Below are positions 1 through 7,261 of a stretch of 42,251 nucleotides of DNA, in pieces (the first letter of the stretch is position 1; every line of letters begins with the position of its first letter). The notes beneath the pieces were generated by a model. That model saw only the letters and a program-made list of their open reading frames with translations, searched no databases and was not told the origin of the DNA. The DNA is from an uncultured Prevotellaceae bacterium (GTDB taxonomy: Bacteria > Bacteroidota > Bacteroidia > Bacteroidales > Bacteroidaceae): assembly GCA_946185285.1 (NCBI GenBank), contig CAMHIS010000016.1, positions 1 through 42,251 of the forward strand, read 5' to 3'. A program made the position numbers and the translations under genes.

Positions 1-37
1 GGGGCAGGAATTGATTGCCATTTGATACTCTAAAAAC

Positions 38-74
38 ACCAGCGAGACAAACAAAATTTGCTTATCTCGCTGGT
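38..74 (-). terminator. Rho-independent terminator after the DUF2795 gene
   Basis: A 10-bp perfect inverted repeat (ACCAGCGAGA at 38-47 with TCTCGCTGGT at 65-74) flanks a 17-nt loop. Read on the minus strand it is followed by GTTTTTAG, a short U-tract, and it lies about 30 bp past the stop of the minus-strand gene at 104-325. It could act in both directions because the other side is also A-rich. Confidence 0.6.
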
Positions 75-103
75 ATTTAATGTGTTAAGTTCAAACTAGG
101 AGG

Positions 104-325
104 TTAGTACTCATCCTCGTTGAACAAAAAGTCCTCTTTGGTGGGGTAGTCGGGCCAGATGTCCTCGATGCTTTCGTATACGTCGCCTTCGTCTTCTATC
201 TCCTGCAGGTTCTCAAGAACCTCGAGGGGCGCACCAGAGCGAATGGCGTAGTCAATCAGTTCGTCCTTCGTGGCGGGCCAGGGTGCGTCTTCCAGTTTTG
301 ATGCTAATTCCAGTGTCCAATACAT
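104..325 (-). CDS. DUF2795-type small acidic protein
   Basis: This 73-residue acidic protein (MYWTLELASKLEDAPWPATK at the N-terminus) matches, from memory, a short family widespread in Bacteroidetes annotated as DUF2795. No enzyme motif, signal peptide or membrane segment is visible, and its function is unknown. It follows the cobalamin adenosyltransferase gene on the same strand, but a promoter-like TACTTTTG on the minus strand (359-366) lies between them, so it may have its own transcript. The hairpin at 38-74 would end it. The whole reading frame is intact. Confidence 0.85.
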   Translation of the reverse strand: MYWTLELASKLEDAPWPATKDELIDYAIRSGAPLEVLENLQEIEDEGDVYESIEDIWPDYPTKEDFLFNEDEY

Positions 326-358
326 AGTCTTTTTGCTTAATGGTTTCTAATTTGGCCG

Positions 359-366
359 CAAAAGTA
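359..366 (-). promoter_or_regulatory. Bacteroidetes-type -7 element for the DUF2795 gene
   Basis: On the minus strand the sequence reads TACTTTTG, which fits the TAnnTTTG consensus, 34 bp upstream of the ATG at 325. It overlaps the region just beyond the adenosyltransferase stop codon. No convincing -33 TTTG was found. Confidence 0.45.
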
Positions 367-378
367 CTACTTTTTTTC

Positions 379-942
379 TTACTTGCAAGCATTTTGCCAA
401 ATAATTTCTGTTTGTCCGCTGTTAAAATTTATTATTTTGGCCAAAACAAACAGATAATCACTCAGCCTGTTCACGTATTGCTGTATGTCGGTGCCTACTT
501 CAGCCTCTTCGACAAGGGTAGCGATGCGGCGTTCGGCCCGTCGGCAGACGGTGCGCGCCACGTGGGCCTGGGCGGCTGCCTGAGTACCTCCGGGCAGGAT
601 GAATCCCTGCCGCTCGGGCAGCAGCTGCATCATGCGGTCCACCTCCTGCTCCAGGAATTCCGTCTCTCCCTCGGCCAGATGTGCCGATGGGTAGAGTGGG
701 GTCTGGCTTTGGTCGGTGGCTAAGTGTGTACACACGTTGAACAGGTTGTTCTGCACTCTGATGACGTTGTCGCGCTCCATGCCCTCAGGCAGCATGGCGG
801 CCAGGAGTCCTAAATGTGCGCTCAGCTCGTCGACGGTGCCGTAGGCCTCGAGCCTTGCCGAACTCTTCTTGATTCTCACGCCTCCCACGAGGCTTGTTGT
901 TCCCTTGTCGCCCGTCCGGGTGTACACTTTCGTAATTTTCAT
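379..942 (-). CDS. pduO: PduO-type ATP:cob(I)alamin adenosyltransferase
   Basis: The 187-residue protein should transfer the adenosyl group of ATP to cob(I)alamin (or a corrinoid precursor) to make coenzyme B12 in the cytoplasm. The N-terminal KVYTRTGDKGTTSLVGG is the signature ATP-binding strand-loop of the PduO/MMAB family, and the later segments around VDELSAHLG, RTVCRRAERR and YVNRLSDYLFVLA are the helices with the family's conserved Arg and Asn residues. Length is normal. The gene lies 7 bp downstream of the methyltransferase-like gene and 17 bp past the FadL-type gene that precedes it in the run, so an operon is likely. PduO, CobA and EutT types are unrelated; this is clearly PduO type. 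Confidence 0.93.
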   Translation of the reverse strand: MKITKVYTRTGDKGTTSLVGGVRIKKSSARLEAYGTVDELSAHLGLLAAMLPEGMERDNVIRVQNNLFNVCTHLATDQSQTPLYPSAHLAEGETEFLEQEVDRMMQLLPERQGFILPGGTQAAAQAHVARTVCRRAERRIATLVEEAEVGTDIQQYVNRLSDYLFVLAKIINFNSGQTEIIWQNACK

Positions 943-949
943 AGTCGTA

Positions 950-1471
950 TTAAAAGTTAATGGTATAATGCTTCTTGGTACGTTTCTTGTTGAACAGCAC
1001 GATGCCGCAGTAGTAGAGGTCGAACATGACGGTCGCCTCCGGCTCTTCTGTCAAGCGCTTCCACAGTTGACGGTTCTCGTATAGCCTGTCGATCACCAGT
1101 ACCGACTCGTCGCCGCACTTGGGCAGCAGCCGCTCAAGCTCCTTTTCTGTTGTGACGACGGCCATCTCCATTTCCACTACTGCGGAGTCCGTTGTCATCT
1201 GGCAACGTCTGCATCCGGCATTGATGTAGTCCGGATATTCGGTAGAGATGGCGGTCTTTGGCTGTCGCCAGTTGGCCAGCCTGAAGCACAGGCGCCCCAC
1301 TTTCTGTGTCAGCCAGTCGTCGCTGCGACCGATATTGTCATACTGGTAGTAGGGCCAGCGCTCGTTGATGACATAGCGCACCATCCAGTAGTCTGTCGGC
1401 GACTGGATGCCGAAACCACGGCAGTGGCCGATGCGGCTGAGCCAGACGAGGATGCCCTTCAACCTGTTCAC
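950..1471 (-). CDS. Conserved Bacteroidales protein related to SAM methyltransferases
   Basis: A 173-residue protein with an N-terminal block GFGIQSPTDYWMVRYVINER and a C-terminal block FDLYYCGIVLFNKKR that I recall from Bacteroidales proteins annotated as class I SAM-dependent methyltransferases. A clear glycine-rich SAM-binding motif is not visible, and the protein is shorter than most of those relatives, so catalytic activity is uncertain. It sits between the FadL-like gene (6 bp upstream) and the adenosyltransferase gene (7 bp downstream) and is probably co-transcribed with both. No signal peptide is present. The family assignment is from memory of sequence blocks; the function is open. 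Confidence 0.8.
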   Translation of the reverse strand: MNRLKGILVWLSRIGHCRGFGIQSPTDYWMVRYVINERWPYYQYDNIGRSDDWLTQKVGRLCFRLANWRQPKTAISTEYPDYINAGCRRCQMTTDSAVVEMEMAVVTTEKELERLLPKCGDESVLVIDRLYENRQLWKRLTEEPEATVMFDLYYCGIVLFNKKRTKKHYTINF

Positions 1472-1477
1472 CGTGTC

Positions 1478-2824
1478 TCAGAACTTATAGTCGATGCCCA
1501 CGCCGATGACGTTGTTTGTCCGTGAGAAGGTCTCCTGACCATAGGCCGCCGTCTTGTTATAGTCGCTATAGAGTGTGATGAAGTAGCCGGCGTTCAGGCG
1601 CAGCTTCTCGTTGATGTTCCAGGCACCGCCCAGACCGACGGAGTAGCTGTCGCAGGCAAACGATGTGTCGCGCTGGTAACCGTCGCTCAGGCCGTAGTCC
1701 GTGCGCTGGCCGCCAAGGCTGACGGTCAGCTTGTCGTTGATGTCGTACTCGGCACCGAGCAACACCTCGTGCGTTCCGCTCTTCAACTCATCCTGGCGGT
1801 TCTCCGACATCTTCGCATTCTTGTCGTCGAAGAAGTGGTACTCCAGTGTGGCACGCAGCTTCGGGGTAATCTCGTAGCCCGCTGCCACAGCGAGTAGGGC
1901 TGGCATGTCGTAGCGAGTCTTCTCGTCGGGCAGATATTCGCCAATCTTCGAGGCCATCGCGCCGAGAGCCGTCTGGCCAAGGGCTGCCACTGTAGCTGCA
2001 TTGCCCATCTTCTCGGCCATCGCCTTGACGTCGGTGTCCTGTCCCATAGTGCCTACGATGAGTTCCTTGGTGTCGTTCTCAGTCTGTATCTTCGTGCGGA
2101 ACTCATAGCGGGCGGCCAATGTCAGTGGTCCCTGATGGTAATTGAGGCTTACGATGGGCGCAAAGCCCCAGCCCTTCTGGTTGCAGTCCAGCTGTAGATT
2201 GACGAGCCTGCCTGGCCAGACAGAACTGTAATCTGGCAGTTTTGCTTCGAGATGGCCGCGGTAGTAGCCATCGTAGTAGTTGGCACGCAGGCCGACAGCT
2301 GCTGACAGGAAGTCTGTCAGTTTATACGTGAAGTTCAGCTGTCCGCCATAGATATACTGCTTGCCCTTCATTTCCGTGTCTAACGTGTAGCCTGCTGCTG
2401 CGGGGTTCTGGGCCAGCAAGGCACCAATGGGCACGCTAAACATGGGCACGCCGTTTTCGAACTTCACGAAGCCGCCACTGCCCACGATGCCGATCATCGT
2501 CGACACCGCCCAGCGGTCGTGCTTGTATGAGCCGAACAGTGCAGGTACGATGGGTGCTGATGCCTCGCCGGGATATTTCGTGCCGTTGCACTCGATGTCG
2601 CGGTTCTGCCAGGGTTTCTGGAAGTTCAGCGACAGCTGCAGGCCGTCGTATCCCCATGCCAGTCCGGCGGGGTTCGAGTAGGCGGCGTCAATCTCCATAG
2701 AAGCGCCCCGGGCCATCATGCGGTCGAAGGCGATGTGATAGTTTGTGTTGGTCATCAGACCACCGGCCTCAGCCGTCGCCGTCAAGGCGAGGGCTGCCAG
2801 CATGGTGAATAATTTCTTGGTCAT
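1478..2824 (-). CDS. OmpP1/FadL-family outer membrane transporter (first copy)
   Basis: This 448-residue protein starts with a typical signal peptide (MTKKLFTMLAALALTATAEA, cleavage near residue 20) and then the SNPAGLAW motif that marks the N-terminal plug of the OmpP1/FadL/TodX barrel family. The rest alternates short amphipathic strands and glycine-rich turns and ends in a phenylalanine (IGVGIDYKF), as outer membrane barrels do. Family members let hydrophobic compounds such as long-chain fatty acids through the outer membrane; the substrate here is unknown. A related gene lies just upstream at 3350-4849, separated by the 269-bp repeat. A TACCTTTG promoter element lies 30 bp upstream of the ATG, so this gene probably heads the run down to the adenosyltransferase. 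Confidence 0.9.
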   Translation of the reverse strand: MTKKLFTMLAALALTATAEAGGLMTNTNYHIAFDRMMARGASMEIDAAYSNPAGLAWGYDGLQLSLNFQKPWQNRDIECNGTKYPGEASAPIVPALFGSYKHDRWAVSTMIGIVGSGGFVKFENGVPMFSVPIGALLAQNPAAAGYTLDTEMKGKQYIYGGQLNFTYKLTDFLSAAVGLRANYYDGYYRGHLEAKLPDYSSVWPGRLVNLQLDCNQKGWGFAPIVSLNYHQGPLTLAARYEFRTKIQTENDTKELIVGTMGQDTDVKAMAEKMGNAATVAALGQTALGAMASKIGEYLPDEKTRYDMPALLAVAAGYEITPKLRATLEYHFFDDKNAKMSENRQDELKSGTHEVLLGAEYDINDKLTVSLGGQRTDYGLSDGYQRDTSFACDSYSVGLGGAWNINEKLRLNAGYFITLYSDYNKTAAYGQETFSRTNNVIGVGIDYKF

Positions 2825-2853
2825 GGTTTATCTCAATTATTTGAATTCGGGTA

Positions 2854-2861
2854 CAAAGGTA
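2854..2861 (-). promoter_or_regulatory. -7 element upstream of the first FadL-like gene
   Basis: On the minus strand this reads TACCTTTG, a perfect TAnnTTTG, 29 bp upstream of the start at 2824. A good -33 TTTG at 19-20 bp is not seen. It implies that the gene is transcribed separately from the second FadL-like gene. Confidence 0.55.
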
Positions 2862-3032
2862 CAAATAAAAGATGAGATACGCGAACTTTCAACCAAAAAG
2901 TTCATTTTATTAAAGGTTTAGCGCGCGTGTGCGCGCAGTTGACAAATTGCCGACAGCCAGTTTCCCAAATCAGTCATCAGGCTCGAGAGAGCTCCAAATC
3001 TGCCGTCAATCTCACAAATAAGAGAATTATGA

Positions 3033-3301
3033 ATCCGTCACATCCGTCACATCCACGCAAACAACAGACAATCAGGTGGATACGTGGTGACGGATGATGG
3101 TGGCGGATGACGGATGCACGGCGCATTCCCGTGCGCCAACCCTCTGTGCCAAGTGTTCACGTGCGGTGAATCATCGTTCAGCGCGCGTGAATCATTACTG
3201 CCGTCGGAGCATATTGCCATCCGTCACCCGTCACCATCATCCGTCACCACGTAACACGCTCAGCATGTGGTAGATAGGACGAAGGTGACGGATTGACGGA
3301 T
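3033..3301. repeat. 269-bp nested inverted repeat (family A, copy 1)
   Basis: The gap between the two FadL-like genes (2825-3349) holds no gene but a structured repeat. Its ends are terminal inverted repeats (left 3033-3050, right GTGACGGATTGACGGAT at 3285-3301). Inside are 36-bp arms (3081-3116 and 3218-3253) that pair with only two differences, one a G-U wobble and one A-C. A hairpin GCACGG/CCGTGC follows the left arm, and a central stem (3156-3170 with 3177-3191) pairs at 14 of 15 positions including one wobble. The same element of the same length lies at 17818-18086 and a diverged one at 40075-40398. Similarity to copy 2 continues about 25 bp past the right end, in an AAAACCGTG...TTTTCC segment. 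Confidence 0.95.
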
Positions 3302-3349
3302 AAAAACCGTGTGTGCTGAACAGCGTTTTTCCATACCGAAGTATAGCAA

Positions 3350-4849
3350 TTACAGGCCGACTTCCATGCCTACACCGAGTACGCGGTTGGTGCGGGTGAA
3401 GGAGTCGCTGACGAGCGGCTGGGCTGAGGTGGTGCGGTCGTAGGTGTCGTAGATGGTCTGGAAGTAGCCGGCCTTGAGCGTCACCTTGTCAGTGGCCTTG
3501 TAGTTGAAGCCGAAGCCGAGGCTGTAGCTGTTGACGACGAACGACATGTCGTTCATATACTCGTCGGTGAGTCCGTAGCGGGTGAGCTGTCCGCCGCCGG
3601 AGATGGTCAGTCGGTCGGTGACGTCCCACTCGGCACCGGCCAGCAGCTCGTTGGAGTTGTGGCTGAGCTTGTCCTGGGCATTGTCGTACCAGTTGGTCTG
3701 CTTGTCGAAGAAGTGGTGCCAGCCGGCGCTGATGCGCACGTCGCTGATGGGGCTCCACTGGGCGCCGACGACCAGCTGTGCGGGAGCGTCCTCGTTGACC
3801 GACTCGCCGTCGCGGTATTTGTTGACGGCACTGATTTCGCTGGCCTCGTTGACGGTCGACTCGTTCTTCATGCGCATCTGAGTCTTGAACTCATATTTGG
3901 CGGCGAAGTTGAACTTGTCGTTCAGGCGGAAGTCGACGCCGATGATGGGGGCGATGCCCACGCCCGACTGGTTGCAGAGCAGGTTGACGCCCTGCGAGTA
4001 CTTCTGGAGTGCGCTGAAGCTCTTCTTGGCTCCCTCAAGCTGTGCCTTGGTGGCCACCAGTTCTGCGTACTGGGGTAGGGCAGTGGCTCCGGCGGCCTCA
4101 TACTGTGCCATGCCTGCGCTGACCTGTTCCAAGTTGTTGTCGACGGTGGTGGCTGCCGTCTGCAGGAAGCTGCCGAAGTTCATGTAGCGGTCCTCGCCCA
4201 CGTTGACCATGATGTTGCTGATTTTGGCCTTGTAGGTGGCCGTGCCGTATAGAACGCGCAGGCCGCCGTAGACCGACAGACGGTCGCTGACCTTGTAGGC
4301 TGTACCCAACTGTGCGCCGAAGTAGTACTGCCGTCCCTCCATATAGCCGTCCATGTCGTAGCCCTGTGCGCCGAAAGGCGTCAGCTGTGTGGCAATGTTG
4401 CCGACAACGCTCTCGAATGAGCCCAGACCGTCGGCAAACTCGCAGCTGCCGCCGCCGCCAGGTACCGAGAGGTTGAGCTGCCACGACCAGTCGCCCGTGT
4501 TGTAGGCTGCCTGCAGCGAGGGTAAGAAGGGTGCGTCGGCCGTGCCTTCGAAGGTCTTCGTGGCCTGTCCGTTGTTCTTGCGGCCGTATTTGAAGAAGTC
4601 GTTGGTCGACTCGATGGTGCGTGTCTGGTGGGCGTACTGCCAGTTGAAGCCGAGGTGGAAGCCTTCGGGCATGAAGGCGACTCCGGCGGGATTGGAGTAG
4701 ACGCCGTCGAGGCCGATGGAGCCGTCGCGGGCTGGATTCCTTAAAAAGTCGATACTCTGGTTTGTGTTGGTTAAGATGCCGCCAGCCTGGGCGGTGGTTG
4801 CTGCTGTCAGCATCATGGCGCTGGCGAGCACTGCTTGAATTTTGTTCAT
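3350..4849 (-). CDS. OmpP1/FadL-family outer membrane transporter (second copy)
   Basis: This 499-residue barrel protein has a signal peptide (MNKIQAVLASAMMLTAATTA, then QAGG) and the plug motif YSNPAGVAF. It shares with the protein at 1478-2824 the pattern GG(I/L)xTNTN near the mature N-terminus and a C-terminal strand with FTRTNRVLGVGMEVG, so the two are paralogues. It is about 50 residues longer, with an extra alanine- and glutamine-rich stretch (roughly residues 240-285) that looks like an extended extracellular or periplasmic segment. Expected role is passive uptake of hydrophobic molecules across the outer membrane; substrate unknown. A TACCTTTG element lies 30 bp upstream, and the gene appears monocistronic. 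Confidence 0.9.
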   Translation of the reverse strand: MNKIQAVLASAMMLTAATTAQAGGILTNTNQSIDFLRNPARDGSIGLDGVYSNPAGVAFMPEGFHLGFNWQYAHQTRTIESTNDFFKYGRKNNGQATKTFEGTADAPFLPSLQAAYNTGDWSWQLNLSVPGGGGSCEFADGLGSFESVVGNIATQLTPFGAQGYDMDGYMEGRQYYFGAQLGTAYKVSDRLSVYGGLRVLYGTATYKAKISNIMVNVGEDRYMNFGSFLQTAATTVDNNLEQVSAGMAQYEAAGATALPQYAELVATKAQLEGAKKSFSALQKYSQGVNLLCNQSGVGIAPIIGVDFRLNDKFNFAAKYEFKTQMRMKNESTVNEASEISAVNKYRDGESVNEDAPAQLVVGAQWSPISDVRISAGWHHFFDKQTNWYDNAQDKLSHNSNELLAGAEWDVTDRLTISGGGQLTRYGLTDEYMNDMSFVVNSYSLGFGFNYKATDKVTLKAGYFQTIYDTYDRTTSAQPLVSDSFTRTNRVLGVGMEVGL

Positions 4850-4878
4850 ATCCTAAAAACTTCTAAAAATTTTGGCTG

Positions 4879-4886
4879 CAAAGGTA
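4879..4886 (-). promoter_or_regulatory. -7 element upstream of the second FadL-like gene
   Basis: On the minus strand this reads TACCTTTG, matching TAnnTTTG, about 30 bp upstream of the ATG at 4849. The spacing to the start is the same as for the first FadL-like gene, which suggests similar promoter architecture of the two paralogues. No -33 box at the expected distance is obvious. Confidence 0.55.
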
Positions 4887-4993
4887 GGCTAATTGTTCCA
4901 AACGGGCCTGTTTCCGTGCACGGTATTAAGATACGTTAACTTAAAGGAATTTAAAACCTGCGCAAATTAGTGTGGTTTGTGCAGTTTTTTTAT

Positions 4994-5101
4994 GAGGAGT
5001 TTGGGAGTTTAGGAGTTTAGACAATAGTCTTTTCCCTGTTCTTCCAGTAATGAGCAGAGAAATGGAGCGGCAGAACATACGTCTAAACTCCCAAACTCCT
5101 C
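4994..5101. repeat. Inverted GGAGTTT repeat between FadL-like and PgpH-like genes
   Basis: The sequence GAGGAGTTTGGGAGTTTAG (4994-5012) is followed by a further GAGTTTAG unit, and its exact reverse complement occurs at 5081-5101, about 60 bp away and immediately downstream of the PgpH-like stop codon. The units belong to the GGAGTTTA tandem family also seen at 12733-12769 and 32934-32972. The two arms could form a long stem near the 3' end of the gene at 5108-7159, so a terminator-like role is possible, but there is no adjacent U-tract. Confidence 0.8.
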
Positions 5102-5107
5102 CCAACC

Positions 5108-7159
5108 TCACTTTTTCAGCTCCGGATAGCTGATGCGGGTGTGGTAGATGGTCTTGAGTTTCTCGATGAGTACGGTTTTGGCATACTGGATGTCGCGGTA
5201 GGTGATGGGGCAGTCGCGGAAGTAGCCCTCGTCGACCTGACTGTCGATGATGCGGTCGACGAGGTCGCGGATGTTCTGCTCGGTGTATTCCTTGAGCGAG
5301 CGCGAGGCCGCCTCTACGGCATCGGCCATCATGAGGATGGCCTGCTCCTTGGTCGACGGGTTAGGGCCGGGGTAGGTGAACAGCAGGTCGTCGACCGGCT
5401 CCTCGGGGAACTCGTTCTTCTGCTTGACGTAGAAGAACTTGGTCTTGCCCAGTCCGTGGTGGGTGGCTATGAACTCCTTGATGACCTGCGGCAGGTTGTA
5501 CTTGTCGGCCAGTTTCAGGCCCTCAGTGACGTGGCTGATGAGCATCTGTGCGCTCTCGACGTAGGTCTTGCCCTCGTGTGGATTCATGCCCGACTGATTC
5601 TCGGTGAAGTAGATGGGGTTCTCGGTCTTGCCGATGTCATGGTAGAGGGCGCCAGTACGCACGAGCTGACTCTTGCCGCCAATCTTGTTGGCAATCTCGG
5701 CGGCCAGGTTGCCCACCTGGATGGAGTGCTGGAAGGTGCCGGGTGCCACCTCGCTCATGCGGCGCAGCAGCTCCTTGTTCATGTCGGAGAGTTCGATGAG
5801 CGTGATGTTCGACGTGAAGTTGAAGGCCTTCTCCATGATATAGAGCAGGGGGTAGGAGCAGAACAGCAGCAAGCCGTTGAGCATCAGGTAGTTGAACTCG
5901 CTGTAGTCGATGGTCGTGATATCGTCGTCGCGTATCCAGAAAAGTGCCAGGTTGATGAGCATGGTGGCACCGGCGATGAGGGCGGCCGTCCAGAACAGCT
6001 GCGAGCGGCTCGACAGCTCGCGCAGCGAGAAGATGGCCACCATTCCGGCTATCTCCTCGACGGCAATGAACTCCAGGGGGTGCTGTAGCATGGCAGCGCA
6101 GATGAGCACCATGATGGTGTGGGCCATGAAGGCTGTCTGTGAGTCCATGAACACGCGGACGAAGATGGGCACCATGGCGAAGGGCAGGATGTAGACATGC
6201 AGCACGTTGTGGCTAATCATGAGCGATGCCACGACCGAGAAAAGCAAGATGAGCGCATAGAGCATGGACAGCGAGCGCGGCTGCTCGTAGTAGTCGCGGC
6301 GGAAGAGCCAGAGGTAGATGGTGAAGCAGGCAATGAGCAGTGAAACGTAGACAATCTCTCCTAAAATGACAAAGCTGAACTGCACATCGTCGCTCTGCCG
6401 TCTTTCGTTTTCCCGGAAGTAGGACTCAAGCACGGTGTAGGTGTAATCGTCGACAATCTGACCGCGGTCTATGATTTTCTGTCCGCGCTGAACCACGCCG
6501 CTGGCCAGCGGAACGTTTGCGAGTAAGTCTTCGCGGCTGGTCTCAGTGCGCTCCTTGTCGTAGCTCAGGTTGGGCATGATGTAGTCGTTCAGGTTGCATT
6601 TGGCCAGCAGCTCCTTATAGTCGGCGAGTTTCGTGTTGAGGAAAAGCTGTTCGTATGCTCCGACGGTAGAGTAGAGATGGCTGACCTGACTGCTCGACGC
6701 GTTTTTGCCGTAGACGATGCGGATGGTTGCGGAGGTGTCGGCGCGCAGACTATTGTAGTCGGAGGTGCTCATGATGCCCTTGGTGTAAAACTCATGCAGT
6801 TGGCTGACGATGAGGTCTACGCACATACCAGGCACTCCAGGTATTCCCTCTGCATAGTCCTTACGGAACTGTGCTATCTGACTTTTCTCGACGTCCTTGT
6901 TGAAGTTGTAGTATGGCTCAAACTCTTTCAGCAGGCTGTCGCGCTCATGCTGTACCAGTTCGGTGCTTTTGTAGATGGGAAAATCGAAGGGAGCGGTGAA
7001 GTCGGTGTAGCGCCAAGGCTTTCCTTGCTCAATCTTGAAGTTGGCCTCCTTGTCGCGCGGCATGGCCCACACAATGAGTGAGATTGTGCCGACCACGAGC
7101 AGGGCCCTTATGAGCAGGCTCCGCCAGTATGTACTCTCTATAATTTGTTTATTTTTCAT
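5108..7159 (-). CDS. PgpH-like 7TM-HD hydrolase, probable c-di-AMP phosphodiesterase
   Basis: The protein (683 residues from MKNKQIIEST) has an N-terminal membrane anchor, a periplasmic region of about 250 residues (7TMR-HDED type), seven predicted membrane helices (IVYVSLLIACFTIYLWLF onward) and a cytoplasmic HD domain with H-D in GALYHDIGK and the later ATHHGLG. This architecture is that of PgpH, which hydrolyses cyclic di-AMP in Listeria; activity here is inferred. Two earlier in-frame ATGs (7243 and 7201) were rejected because a GTTG-N19-TATCTTTG promoter lies at 7181-7211, downstream of or on them. It is divergent from gltX. Confidence 0.92.
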   Translation of the reverse strand: MKNKQIIESTYWRSLLIRALLVVGTISLIVWAMPRDKEANFKIEQGKPWRYTDFTAPFDFPIYKSTELVQHERDSLLKEFEPYYNFNKDVEKSQIAQFRKDYAEGIPGVPGMCVDLIVSQLHEFYTKGIMSTSDYNSLRADTSATIRIVYGKNASSSQVSHLYSTVGAYEQLFLNTKLADYKELLAKCNLNDYIMPNLSYDKERTETSREDLLANVPLASGVVQRGQKIIDRGQIVDDYTYTVLESYFRENERRQSDDVQFSFVILGEIVYVSLLIACFTIYLWLFRRDYYEQPRSLSMLYALILLFSVVASLMISHNVLHVYILPFAMVPIFVRVFMDSQTAFMAHTIMVLICAAMLQHPLEFIAVEEIAGMVAIFSLRELSSRSQLFWTAALIAGATMLINLALFWIRDDDITTIDYSEFNYLMLNGLLLFCSYPLLYIMEKAFNFTSNITLIELSDMNKELLRRMSEVAPGTFQHSIQVGNLAAEIANKIGGKSQLVRTGALYHDIGKTENPIYFTENQSGMNPHEGKTYVESAQMLISHVTEGLKLADKYNLPQVIKEFIATHHGLGKTKFFYVKQKNEFPEEPVDDLLFTYPGPNPSTKEQAILMMADAVEAASRSLKEYTEQNIRDLVDRIIDSQVDEGYFRDCPITYRDIQYAKTVLIEKLKTIYHTRISYPELKK

Positions 7160-7180
7160 TTTTTTTGATTGTTTGCGCCG

Positions 7181-7211
7181 CAAAGATACAAAATAATTCA
7201 TAATAGACAAC
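7181..7211 (-). promoter_or_regulatory. Promoter of the PgpH-like gene
   Basis: On the minus strand GTTG (7208-7211) is followed after exactly 19 bp by TATCTTTG (7181-7188), matching the Bacteroidetes primary-sigma consensus. The expected start of transcription is near 7175, about 15 nt ahead of the ATG at 7159. This decides the start codon of the gene. Confidence 0.7.
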
Positions 7212-7232
7212 CGATAATTGATAATAATTTCG

Positions 7233-7240
7233 TATCTTTG
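7233..7240 (+). promoter_or_regulatory. -7 element for the gltX operon
   Basis: TATCTTTG lies 21 bp upstream of the gltX ATG at 7262. Its position excludes the in-frame upstream ATG at 7169 as the start. No clear -33 box is present. A nearly identical string (ATTTCGTATCTTTGCACG) precedes the SpoIIM-like gene at 34115. Confidence 0.65.
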
Positions 7241-7261
7241 CACGCAAATTACGAGAAAACT

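Noticed and set aside
3033..3301. CRISPR array from the repeated ATCCGTCAC units
   Set aside because: Units are short, in both orientations and lack regular spacers; no cas genes are present. The arrangement is nested palindromes.
7160..7243. Longer N-terminus for the PgpH-like protein (ATG at 7243 or 7201)
   Set aside because: The added residues are encoded by the promoter region itself, and MKNKQ gives a normal short cytoplasmic start before the first helix.
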